A stretch of 64,000 nt of DNA from an uncultured Dehalococcoidia bacterium. Lineage in GTDB: Bacteria > Chloroflexota > Dehalococcoidia > Lucifugimonadales > JADFKI01. Below, piece after piece: positions 38,934 to 47,904 of the stretch. Each line of letters begins with the position of its first letter. Position 1 is the stretch's first letter. Below the pieces are notes generated by a model that saw nothing but the letters and a program-made list of their open reading frames with translations, searched no databases and had not been told where the DNA came from. The translations under genes and the position numbers were made by a program. The stretch covers positions 186,001 to 250,000 of the forward strand of contig CATQHF010000003.1 in NCBI GenBank assembly GCA_958295865.1, read 5' to 3'.

Positions 38934-40238
38934 TTGACGAACATGCCCGGCGGCGACATCGGCGCGCCTCTTGCGACGCCTCGGCGGACACTGCGGAATA
39001 GGCTTGCTACGCCGTCGTGGATACTCTATGACTTCTCGGACACGATATTCTCGTTCAGCATTCTGACATTCTACTTTCCGTTGTGGGTAACTGAGGACGC
39101 GGGCGGCAGAGACGCGATGTTCACGGCGATGCTGTCCTTTTCGTCGCTTCTTGTGGCGCTAAGCGCCCCGATGTTCGGCACAATATCCGACAGGATGGGA
39201 AGGCGGATACCGCCGCTTGCCGTCTGTATCGTGGTGTGTGTGCTGAGCACCGCGCTGATTGGCTCATTCGGCGGCTTGTCGGCGGGGCTTATGCTGTTCG
39301 TGCTGGCGAACTTCCTGTACCAGACGGGGCTTATCTTCTACAACTCGCTAATCATCAATGTGAGTTCCGAAACCAACCGAGGCATCGTGTCGGGCATAGG
39401 CGTGGGCGCGGGTTATATCGGGCTGATAGCGGCGTTTCTGGTGATGAGGCCGATAATCGACAGGCACGGCGGCGAGTGGGCATTCATACTGACGGCTTCG
39501 CTCTACCTGCTGTTCGCTCTGCCGCTGCTTCTGCTGGTGAAAGAGGCAGGCGTGAGCCGCCGCGTGAACGCCGCGCTCATCGAGGATTCGTACACGCAGC
39601 TGTATCGCACTTTTCAGCGCGCTCGAAGACATGCGAACCTGTTCCGCTTCATATTTTGCAGGCTGGCGTATATGGAGGCGGTCAATACGGTGAGTTCCGT
39701 ATATGTGCTGTATCTCATAAATGTGGGCGACTTCACGAGGGAACAGGCGCAGAATATGATATTCGTAACGCTGTTCGTCGCGACGCTTGCCTCATTCACC
39801 ATCGGCTTCCTTGTGAGCAAGACAAGTCCTAAGCGGGTGCTGATGGTGGGTCTCGCGGGCTGGACGGCTGTGCTGGTAGTCGGCAGTCTCGTTAGCGTGC
39901 AGTGGATGTTCTGGGTAATCGCGCTGGTGATGGGGCTATTCTGGGCCGCGCCGCAAATCTCCGATCGCGTGCTTCTGACAAGGCTTGCGCCGGAAGGTCA
40001 GGTGGGCGAGTTCTTCGGGCTATTCCAGGTTACGGGCAGGCTGTCTTCGGTGCTTGGGCCTGCTTTGTGGACGCTGACGCTCTACCTGTTCCAAGACTTT
40101 GGCAGCGGCCGGTACAGGATTTCGCTGTTGATGATGAGCGCGTTCCTTATCGTGGGCTTCGTGGTGATGTTCTGGGTGCGGGAGCGGCGGGAGCCGCCGG
40201 ACATGGCGGAGTCTGACGAGGCGGCTGCCACGACATAA
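38934..40238 (+). CDS. MFS transporter, UMF1/Atg22-like
   Basis: PSWILYDFSDTIFSFSILTFYFPLWVTEDAGG; 12-TM pattern. Confidence 0.85.
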   Translation: MTNMPGGDIGAPLATPRRTLRNRLATPSWILYDFSDTIFSFSILTFYFPLWVTEDAGGRDAMFTAMLSFSSLLVALSAPMFGTISDRMGRRIPPLAVCIVVCVLSTALIGSFGGLSAGLMLFVLANFLYQTGLIFYNSLIINVSSETNRGIVSGIGVGAGYIGLIAAFLVMRPIIDRHGGEWAFILTASLYLLFALPLLLLVKEAGVSRRVNAALIEDSYTQLYRTFQRARRHANLFRFIFCRLAYMEAVNTVSSVYVLYLINVGDFTREQAQNMIFVTLFVATLASFTIGFLVSKTSPKRVLMVGLAGWTAVLVVGSLVSVQWMFWVIALVMGLFWAAPQISDRVLLTRLAPEGQVGEFFGLFQVTGRLSSVLGPALWTLTLYLFQDFGSGRYRISLLMMSAFLIVGFVVMFWVRERREPPDMAESDEAAATT

Positions 40239-40242
40239 GTCG

Positions 40243-40271
40243 TTGACTGAAAATAGGGGTGCTGATAAACT
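40243..40271 (+). promoter_or_regulatory. sigma70-like promoter (TTGACT-N17-TAAACT) upstream of DUF1800 operon 2
   Basis: Direct motif reading; spacer length equal to that at 12025. Confidence 0.45.
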
Positions 40272-40391
40272 TTGCGGGATGAATTATAGGTGTGCGCTGC
40301 GCGCATTGAGGCGCGGGATGCGCGTGTTGAACGCCCGCTTTGCGCGCGCGCCTGCTTTGCGAATGATTGACAACGAACAGGGAGGACGCAA

Positions 40392-41846
40392 ATGACGACT
40401 GTGCAGTCGAAACAGGATGTGGCGCTGATGGCGCATCTGCTGAGAAGAGCTTCCTTCGGCGCGACGCGAAAAGAGGTGGAGCGGCGGCTGGAAGCGGGCT
40501 ATGAGGCGACGGTCGAGGATCTGCTGGAGCGTTCCGCGCCGTTCTCCATGCCGGAGGACATCATACGCCGCTACCATGTTGACCAGTCCGACCTTCGCAA
40601 TGGCGCAGCCGCCGGCGCGCACTGGGTCTATCGCATGGCGACTACCCCGAACCCGCTGGAAGAGAAGATGGCGCTGCTGTGGCACAGGGTGTTCGCAACC
40701 GCCGCCACGAAGCTGATTCAGGCGCGTATGGTCGTGAACCAGGTGGAAATGTTCCGCAAGTACGGCATGGGCAACTTCCGCGACCTGCTGGTGAACCTGT
40801 CGCGCGATCCCGGTATGCTGATGTGGCTGGACAATCAGGACAACCACAAGGGCGCGATAAACGAGAACTACGGCAGGGAGATACTGGAGTTGTTCTCCAT
40901 GGGCGTGGGCAACTATACGGAAGAGGACATCAAGGAGTGCGCGCGGGCTTTCACGGGCTGGAGCGTGGTCAACCCGGACTATATGTCCATCAAGATGCGT
41001 AACAACACGGCTCGACCGTATGGCTACATCGCATGGCAGTTCAACTACGACGAAGACGACCATGACCATGAGGACAAGCAGTTCCTTGGCGAGACGGGCA
41101 ACTTCAACGGCGAGGATGTGGTGGACATAATTTGCAAGCAGGAAGCCACGCCGCGCTTCATCGCCCGCCACCTGTATCACTTCTTCGTCGCCGATGAAGC
41201 GCCGGTTCCGCAGTGGCCTTATGAGGACCCGAAAGACCCCGAAGCCATTGACATCATGACGCAGGCGTACTTCGATTCGGGCTACGATATATCGGAGATG
41301 CTGCGAGTGATGTTCAACTCCGACTTCTTCAAGAATGAGGCTGCGCGGTTCGCCAGAATCAAGAGTCCGGCAGAGATGGTAGTTGGCACATTGCGGCTCG
41401 CCGGAGGGCTTGAAGTGCCGTCTATGGAGACCTACGCCGCCGCCGGCGTGTGCTCGCAGATGGGGCAGGCACTCTATGCTCCGCCGAGCGTCGAGGGCTG
41501 GCAGGGCGGCAGCGAGTGGATTAACACGGGTTCGTATGTGCATCGGGTCAACTTTGCCAGCAAGGTTCTCGGCAACCCGAGCAAGCCGGGGCTGCGTATG
41601 CTCATCGATGATATACGGGATGCCGCGGACGATGGCGCGCTCAGCGCGGAGATGCTGGTCGATGCCTGCTTGGACGCCATAGGGCCTATGCCGGTGCTTG
41701 ACAGCACGCGGCAGGGGCTTATCGACTACGCCGCCAAGTGGGGCGACTTGGAGTTCCATGATGACGATGCCGCCGCCGACGCCGAGCGGAAGATAGTGAC
41801 GATGCTTCAACTGGTGGTAACGACGCAAGAGTATCAGCTGACATAG
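40392..41846 (+). CDS. DUF1800 domain-containing protein (paralog 2)
   Basis: LMAHLLRRASFGATRKEVERRLEAGYEATVEDLL; NENYGREILELFSMGVGNYTEEDIKECARAFTGWSV. Confidence 0.93.
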   Translation: MTTVQSKQDVALMAHLLRRASFGATRKEVERRLEAGYEATVEDLLERSAPFSMPEDIIRRYHVDQSDLRNGAAAGAHWVYRMATTPNPLEEKMALLWHRVFATAATKLIQARMVVNQVEMFRKYGMGNFRDLLVNLSRDPGMLMWLDNQDNHKGAINENYGREILELFSMGVGNYTEEDIKECARAFTGWSVVNPDYMSIKMRNNTARPYGYIAWQFNYDEDDHDHEDKQFLGETGNFNGEDVVDIICKQEATPRFIARHLYHFFVADEAPVPQWPYEDPKDPEAIDIMTQAYFDSGYDISEMLRVMFNSDFFKNEAARFARIKSPAEMVVGTLRLAGGLEVPSMETYAAAGVCSQMGQALYAPPSVEGWQGGSEWINTGSYVHRVNFASKVLGNPSKPGLRMLIDDIRDAADDGALSAEMLVDACLDAIGPMPVLDSTRQGLIDYAAKWGDLEFHDDDAAADAERKIVTMLQLVVTTQEYQLT

Positions 41847-41891
41847 CAGGCGCGCGCCAATTTCTAGCCTGACATGAAAGAGGACGGCAAT

Positions 41892-42911
41892 ATGGCTACA
41901 CAGACAATCACAAAGCCTTTCACCCTGAAGTATGTGGACACGATTGGCTTCGTCGCCGATCAGGGCGGCAGGGGTTTTCACCTGCCCACCGACATGGTGA
42001 TACGGGACGACGGCAGGATATTCGTGGCGAGCCGCAGCAACACGACCGCGCTGGACATCGTGGGTATTCAGATGGCGACCGTCGACCACCGCTTCTTTGG
42101 GCAGCTCTACGGGTACGGCAGAGGCGACGGGCAGATGATTTGGCCGTCCGCGGTCGCGCTGGACAAGGACAACACGCTCTATATGGCGGACGACTTCTTG
42201 CAGCGCGTTACGGTGTATGACAGCGAGGGCAATTTCGTCTCCAAGTGGGGGACGGTTGGCGCGGGCGACGGCGAGTTCGACGGGCCTTCGGGCTTGGCGT
42301 TCGATGCCGATGACAATCTGCTGCTGGTTGACCATCGCAACCACAGGGTGCAGAAGCTCGGCAAGGACGGCGAGTTTATAAGCAAGTTCGGCTCATTTGG
42401 CAGCGGCGACGGCGAGTTCAATCTGCCCTGGGGCATCGCGCTCGACAAGGACGGGCTGATTTACATCGCCGACTGGCGCAACGACCGCATACAGAAGTTC
42501 ACGGCGGACGGCGAGTTTCTGGCGGCGTTTGGCTCCAGCGGCGACGGCGAAGGGCAGTTCAACCGCCCTTCCGGGCTTGCCGTCGACTCGGACGGCAATA
42601 TGTATGTCGCCGATTGGGGCAACCAGCGGGTGCAGGTTCTCGACGCGGATGGCAACTTCATAACATCGCTGCGCGGTGAGGCGACGCTGGGCGAATGGGC
42701 GGTCGAATACTTGAACGCCAACGCCGACGAACTGGACGCGCGCTCGCGGTTCGTGGCGGAGTTCGAGGTTGATGTGAACGACCCGCATGAAGCCTCGGCG
42801 CGCGTGGAGTCGTACTTCTGGGACCCGGTGACCGTCGTGCTGGACGAGCAAGAGCTCGTGTATGTGCTGGAGACCTGCCGACACCGCTTTCAGGTGTATG
42901 AGAAGGTGTAG
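41892..42911 (+). CDS. NHL-repeat protein
   Basis: YGRGDGQMIWPSAVALDKDNTLYMADDFLQRVTVYDSEG and following blades. Confidence 0.9.
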   Translation: MATQTITKPFTLKYVDTIGFVADQGGRGFHLPTDMVIRDDGRIFVASRSNTTALDIVGIQMATVDHRFFGQLYGYGRGDGQMIWPSAVALDKDNTLYMADDFLQRVTVYDSEGNFVSKWGTVGAGDGEFDGPSGLAFDADDNLLLVDHRNHRVQKLGKDGEFISKFGSFGSGDGEFNLPWGIALDKDGLIYIADWRNDRIQKFTADGEFLAAFGSSGDGEGQFNRPSGLAVDSDGNMYVADWGNQRVQVLDADGNFITSLRGEATLGEWAVEYLNANADELDARSRFVAEFEVDVNDPHEASARVESYFWDPVTVVLDEQELVYVLETCRHRFQVYEKV

Positions 42912-42928
42912 AACACGGAGGGCATAAT

Positions 42929-43795
42929 ATGCTTACACCAGAAGACATTAAAGAACTCAAGCCTCATTTTGAGGAAATTCACCGCCACTTAAATGTCGCT
43001 CTGATCAAGAGTGGGGTGGATATTCCTGCTGATGCTGCTGTCCACTACATCGAGTCGTTGGCGCTTATGGAAGATCTCGTCGATGAGGTTACTCAGAAGG
43101 AAGGGCATAGTGTCAAGGAAGCATTTATGCGCGTGGTCGATCCGTCTGCGGAAAAGGCGGGATTGGTGGGCGGATTAACCTCTGCCGCAGCATCATTGTC
43201 TTCGACCGTCCTTGGCGGTTTTGGTATAGCCGCAGGTAGAACTGCTGACGGCAAAGGACACAAGCCTCATTTTGAGCAAATTCATCGCCACTTAAATATC
43301 GCTCTGATAAAGAGTGGCGCAGATATTCCTGATGCTGCTGCTGGCCGCTATGTAGCGTCGTTGCTACTTATGGAAGAACTCGTCGACGAATTTACTCAGA
43401 AGGAAGGGCGTAGTGTCAAGGAAGCATTTATGCGCGTGGTGGATCCGTCTGCGGAAAAGGCAGGATTGGTGGGCGGATTAGGCGCTGCCGCAGCATCATT
43501 GTCTTTCACCGGCCTTGGTGGTTTTGGTATAGCCGCCGGTGGAACTGCTGTCGGCGTCGCTGGTTTGACTGGTGCGGCAGTGGCAACTGGTGGAACTGCT
43601 CTTGCTGGCGGCGCTGCCTTGTATCTGGCATACAAAGGCGGTTCTATGGCTTTGGAAACTGAAGTAGGTCAAAAAGTAGCGGAACAAGCGGCAGACACTG
43701 GCAGGAAGTCCGTAGAACAAGCCAAAGTGGTAGGCAAGAGAACAAAAGAAGGCATCAGTAGGATACGAAACATGCGGATAAGGTTTGACATCTGA
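42929..43795 (+). CDS. hypothetical protein, two tandem 101-aa repeats plus glycine-zipper hydrophobic C-terminal region
   Basis: HKPHFEQIHRHLNIALIKSG... duplicates LKPHFEEIHRHLNVALIKSG...; DNA period 303 bp (42959 to 43262). Confidence 0.75.
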   Translation: MLTPEDIKELKPHFEEIHRHLNVALIKSGVDIPADAAVHYIESLALMEDLVDEVTQKEGHSVKEAFMRVVDPSAEKAGLVGGLTSAAASLSSTVLGGFGIAAGRTADGKGHKPHFEQIHRHLNIALIKSGADIPDAAAGRYVASLLLMEELVDEFTQKEGRSVKEAFMRVVDPSAEKAGLVGGLGAAAASLSFTGLGGFGIAAGGTAVGVAGLTGAAVATGGTALAGGAALYLAYKGGSMALETEVGQKVAEQAADTGRKSVEQAKVVGKRTKEGISRIRNMRIRFDI

Positions 43796-44055
43796 TGAGG
43801 ATTAAAGTAACTGAGCAGGGGGTTACAATTCCCAAGTCGCTTCTGCCCAATGTTGATGAAAGTCCGGTGCGCGAAAGTCGCAAAGGTAAGGGTGTTCTTA
43901 AGGACGAACCTTACCCATTGAGCGCGTTAGGGCGTAATCCGATACCTGAGGACGAACTGGATATTAAGGATGCGTCGGTAAATCACGACAAGTATATCTA
44001 TGCGGGGAACTCACCCTCACCCCAACCGTCTCCCTCGAAGGTAGAGGGGGAATAA
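43795..44055 (+). CDS. AbrB/VapB-like antitoxin-type protein, ATGA-coupled to the upstream ORF
   Basis: MRIKVTEQGVTIPKSLLPN...PLSALGRNPIPEDELDIKDASVNHDKYIY resembles antitoxins ending in DAS.NHDKYLY; C-term SPSPQPSPSKVEGE comes from an intergenic-type repeat. Confidence 0.6.
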   Translation: MRIKVTEQGVTIPKSLLPNVDESPVRESRKGKGVLKDEPYPLSALGRNPIPEDELDIKDASVNHDKYIYAGNSPSPQPSPSKVEGE

Positions 44056-44073
44056 GCAGGAGGAACAGATCAC

Positions 44074-45207
44074 ATGAGCAGCAATGGCAAGAACCGCAAG
44101 CTGGTGGTGGTGCAGCTTTCGGGTGGCAACGACTACCTGAACTGCATCGTGCCGTACAACGATCCGCTGTACATCGATAACCGCCCGAATATCAGGATTC
44201 CCGAGGAGCGGGCGATACCGTTGGACGACGACTATGGCTTGAACCCGGGTATGGCTCCTATCAAGGAACTGTACGATGAGGGCAAGGTGGCTATCGTTCA
44301 CGGCGTTGGCTATCCGAACCCGAACCGCTCGCACTTCCGCTCGATGGACATCTGGCACACCGCAGAGCCTACGAAGGTTGGCGATAGGGGCTGGCTGGGT
44401 CAGGCGCTGCGTGAGATGGACCCCAGCGGCGAGAATGTGGTCGGAGGGGTCAACTTCGGCGCGGGACTGCCTAGGGCGCTCGTGGCGCCGGGCGTGCCGG
44501 TGGCGTCCGTAACCGACTTGGAGAGCTACGGGCTGCTGACCGACATAGACGGCGCAGACCAGCGCGCGGAGGCGCTTGAGCTGTTCTCGAATATGTACTC
44601 TCAGGCGATTGGCAGTGGGCCTGTGATGGACTTTCTGAGTAAGACGGGGCTTGACGCCATGCGCGGCGCGGACATCCTCAAGACCGCGCCGCAGAAGTAC
44701 GCATCCAATGTCGAGTATGGCAATAACTCATACGGGCAGAGCATGAAGGGCGTGGCGCAGGTGCTGCTGGCGGATGTCGGCACCCGCGTCTGCTACACGC
44801 AGCACGGCAGCTTCGACACTCACACGAATGAGTATGCCTTGCAGGAACATCTTTGGCATCAGGTCTCCGGCGGCATCTACGACCTGTACGCTGACTTGAA
44901 AGAGCACAACGCCGGCGACGATGTGCTGATGCTGGTGTTCTCGGAGTTCGGCAGGCGCGTGAAGGACAACGGCAACGGCACGGACCACGGCTCCGGCGGC
45001 GTGTCGCTGCTGATTGGCGACGGAGTGCGCGGCGGGCACTATAACGACTATCCCTCCATGGAGGCCGACAAGCTGGTCGAGGGCGACCTCGCGTTCAACT
45101 TCGACTTCCGCGGCGTCTATACGGAGATACTGGAGGACTGGCTGGAGGTCGAGGCAAAGCCCATCGTCAACGGGACTTATGAGAAGGTTGGCGCGCTGGC
45201 GGTGTAG
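44074..45207 (+). CDS. DUF1501 domain-containing protein (paralog 2)
   Basis: LVVVQLSGGNDYLNCIVPYNDPLYIDNRPNIRIPEERAIPLDDDYGLNPG. Confidence 0.93.
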   Translation: MSSNGKNRKLVVVQLSGGNDYLNCIVPYNDPLYIDNRPNIRIPEERAIPLDDDYGLNPGMAPIKELYDEGKVAIVHGVGYPNPNRSHFRSMDIWHTAEPTKVGDRGWLGQALREMDPSGENVVGGVNFGAGLPRALVAPGVPVASVTDLESYGLLTDIDGADQRAEALELFSNMYSQAIGSGPVMDFLSKTGLDAMRGADILKTAPQKYASNVEYGNNSYGQSMKGVAQVLLADVGTRVCYTQHGSFDTHTNEYALQEHLWHQVSGGIYDLYADLKEHNAGDDVLMLVFSEFGRRVKDNGNGTDHGSGGVSLLIGDGVRGGHYNDYPSMEADKLVEGDLAFNFDFRGVYTEILEDWLEVEAKPIVNGTYEKVGALAV

Positions 45208-45422
45208 CGACGGACGCTATCGGCGCGATGCGATGATGTAGAAAGTCGGCTTTTCCCGTACTAGCCGAATGTCAGGCAGGGCAGCAGTTTTCGGATTGCC
45301 CTGCCTGCGCTCGTCGGTTGGGATTGTCCGCATACCGCGCATAGCGTCCGATATGACGGGCGTCATTGTCGTGGAGCGGGCGGCATCGCCAAGGGGGTAA
45401 TCGGTGCCGTGAAGCCGACGGC

Positions 45423-46355
45423 TTATGATGCGGCAGGGGCTATCTCGGCGGCGAAGTGTTCCAGGATGCGGATGCACTCTTCGATGTCGGATGTGCGGAA
45501 GTCGTAGGTGAGCTGGTGGATGCCCACATCGGCGCACTTCTTGATGTCCTCGATGACGCCCTGCGTGGTGTCGGCTATGCCGCCGCCCGGCTGCGTGCCG
45601 CCGCTGCCGTCGGCTATGCCGATGTCCGATATGTGCAGGCTGCGCTTGAGCGAGATGGTGATGTCGTCGGGGTTGCGTCCCTCCGCTTCGACCTGCTGGC
45701 ACAGATAGGGCAGGTTGCGGGTTACGAATTCGGGCGTCTGGCGCGAAGGATGCCAAGCGTCGCCGTATCTGGCGGTGCGACGCAGCGCGCGCCGCGTGTG
45801 TCCGCCAACCCAGATGGGTATGCGCGGCTGCTGAACCGGCTTTGGGTTGAATTGAATGCCGTCGTAGCTGTAGTAGTTGCCGTGATACTCCGGCTCGTCC
45901 TCTGTCCACAGGTTCATGAAGATTTCCAGCCACTCGTTGGTCATAGGGCCGCGCTCGGAGTAGGGCACATCGAGCGTCTCGAACTCCTTTTCGAGCCAGC
46001 CGACGCCAACGCCGCAGACTGCCCTGCCCTTTGAGAGCACATCGAGGGACGCGAATATCTTTGCCTGCAATATGGGGTTGCGATATGGCACAATGACGAC
46101 GGTGCTGCCGATGCGGATGCTGCCGGTGCAGGCGGCGACATAGGCGAGCACCGTGAGCGTTTCGAGGAAGGGCGCTTCGTGCGGTCGTGTGAACGAGCCG
46201 TCGGCGGTGTAAGGGTACTGGTTGGTCGGCGCGGTGGGCAGCACGATATGGTCACCAATCCATACCGACTCGAAGCCAAGTTCCTCCGCCTTCTGCGCGA
46301 ACTGGCATAGCTCGTCGCCGTCCATGGTGTTGGGCAAGCCGAAACCGAATTGCAT
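45423..46355 (-). CDS. LLM class F420/flavin-dependent oxidoreductase
   Basis: MQFGFGLPNTMDGDELCQFAQKAEELGFESVWIGDHIVLP; GVGVGWLEKEFETL. Confidence 0.92.
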   Translation of the reverse strand: MQFGFGLPNTMDGDELCQFAQKAEELGFESVWIGDHIVLPTAPTNQYPYTADGSFTRPHEAPFLETLTVLAYVAACTGSIRIGSTVVIVPYRNPILQAKIFASLDVLSKGRAVCGVGVGWLEKEFETLDVPYSERGPMTNEWLEIFMNLWTEDEPEYHGNYYSYDGIQFNPKPVQQPRIPIWVGGHTRRALRRTARYGDAWHPSRQTPEFVTRNLPYLCQQVEAEGRNPDDITISLKRSLHISDIGIADGSGGTQPGGGIADTTQGVIEDIKKCADVGIHQLTYDFRTSDIEECIRILEHFAAEIAPAAS

Positions 46356-46369
46356 GATGGCGCTCCTCA

Positions 46370-47545
46370 TCAGAGGGAACTTGCTAGGTTATGTGCAAAC
46401 ATAGTTTTGCAGTTCCCTTTCTTGCAAAAGAACAGGAAGTACTCGTCAAGCGGAATATCACGCTTGTTAGCCTTGGCAATGCGATGAATGGTGGCGCCGA
46501 CAAGCAGCGCGCCCGATCCTATTGCAATGGGGACACCAAAAGGACCTAATGACAAGGATACGCTGGCTAAAGCAGCAACTTTCACTGCGCCTGCCGCTGT
46601 CCCGCTCACGACGACGGCTGTTCCGCCTGCAACGGCCGTGCTCTTTGTAGTGTCCTTAACCGCTTGTCCACCACTTTTCCGCCCGCGCTTGTAGTGAAGA
46701 TAATTCTCGGTTGATGCTATTGGCGCTTCGATAAGAGCGGCTACAAGCGCAGTCTTTGTGACAGATTTCATTCCTGTTTTGATGGCTGAGGAGCGCATCG
46801 CGCCTTTTGTCGCAGTGACTTCGGATGCAGTCATGTTGCGACTACCCCGTGCCATATTCTTGGAGGCATCCTCGAAAAGGATGTTGCTGGGTTGCTTGGC
46901 TTGACTAGGAGCATTGGCTACCGATTTGATATGGCTGAAGTGCTTAGGTTTGAGCCATTGGAGAACAGCGCCCTCACCTTCGTCGCGAACTACTTGGGGT
47001 ACTGTCTCATAGAGGCGTTTAGCCATTGTCGGTGTGCGGGAGCCGAGGTTGCGACCCAATCCGCGAGTCTGGAACATGCGTTGAGCTTCAGGGCTGAGGT
47101 TATGCCAATTTCCTGCACCTGATTTGGCGGCTCGATCCACCATAGTCGTCGTTATGCCAGTAGCCTGTCCAGTCGTACTTTCGGCTTTCGTGTCCGTATT
47201 CGTGTCCGTATCAGATTCAGGCCATACATAGATCTTTTGGACAATGCCCCAAGCGTCTTCTGGTATACCTTGATTGCAATGAGCACAAGCAGTAGGTTGC
47301 TGTGTCTTCTTCTTGGCGGTGTACCAATGGTTAAGCGCCCGAGCGTAGCAGGGATTTATGATTTGCTGGTCCTTTGCTGCCTTCCTGTTGCACTCTCGGC
47401 AACTGATACAGAAGTTTTCGTATTTGGCTCGACGGAAGTTCTCAGGCATATCCACCGGCATTTGCGACAAGCAGATAAAACCTGACGGTATGACATGACG
47501 GCACTCTGAGCATTTCATATCTTCTTCGGCGGTTACATGCCACAT
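46370..47545 (-). CDS. hypothetical protein: Cys-rich N-terminus (zinc-ribbon-like) plus glycine-rich hydrophobic C-terminal region
   Basis: MKCSECRHVIPSGFICL, FCISCRECNRK, CAHCNQGIPEDAWG; AVAGGTAVVVSGTAAGAVKVAALASVSLSLGPFGVPIAIGSGALLVGATIHRIAKANKR. Confidence 0.65.
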   Translation of the reverse strand: MWHVTAEEDMKCSECRHVIPSGFICLSQMPVDMPENFRRAKYENFCISCRECNRKAAKDQQIINPCYARALNHWYTAKKKTQQPTACAHCNQGIPEDAWGIVQKIYVWPESDTDTNTDTKAESTTGQATGITTTMVDRAAKSGAGNWHNLSPEAQRMFQTRGLGRNLGSRTPTMAKRLYETVPQVVRDEGEGAVLQWLKPKHFSHIKSVANAPSQAKQPSNILFEDASKNMARGSRNMTASEVTATKGAMRSSAIKTGMKSVTKTALVAALIEAPIASTENYLHYKRGRKSGGQAVKDTTKSTAVAGGTAVVVSGTAAGAVKVAALASVSLSLGPFGVPIAIGSGALLVGATIHRIAKANKRDIPLDEYFLFFCKKGNCKTMFAHNLASSL

Positions 47546-47631
47546 AGCGAGACTCCAATTTCATTAAGGTGAAAGTCCGGTGGGGACAAAGAAAAAGGGA
47601 GTGGAAGAAGATATAAATGAATGTAGGTAGG

Positions 47632-47707
47632 TGGTGGAGATAGGGGGACTCGAACCCCCGACCTCGGCATTGCGAACGCCGCGCTCTCCCAACTGAGCTA
47701 TATCCCC
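47632..47707 (-). tRNA. tRNA-Ala (anticodon CGC), CCA encoded
   Basis: GGGGATATAGCTCAGTTGGGAGAGCGCGGCGTTCGCAATGCCGAGGTCGGGGGTTCGAGTCCCCCTATCTCCACCA; cloverleaf folds, loop TTCGCAA, G3:U70. Confidence 0.96.
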
Positions 47708-47904
47708 ATGCGCCTGCATGCGATTATAGCAATGGGTTGGAACGGGTGTCAATTTTGGGTTGGGCTCTGACATGGATGAACGGGGATAGATGGGATGAAG
47801 TGTAGCCCGTGCGGGCGTTTGATGATACTATCTTGGCATGATGATATGCCGAAGTCTTCGGCGTTGATGCCGTTTGAATGTAATTGCGGAGGTGAAGCGC
47901 GAAT

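Noticed and set aside
40284-42344. 686-aa minus-strand ORF
   Set aside because: Shadow ORF opposite DUF1800 and NHL genes; similar artefact to 12045..14285, reflecting shared codon usage of paralogs.
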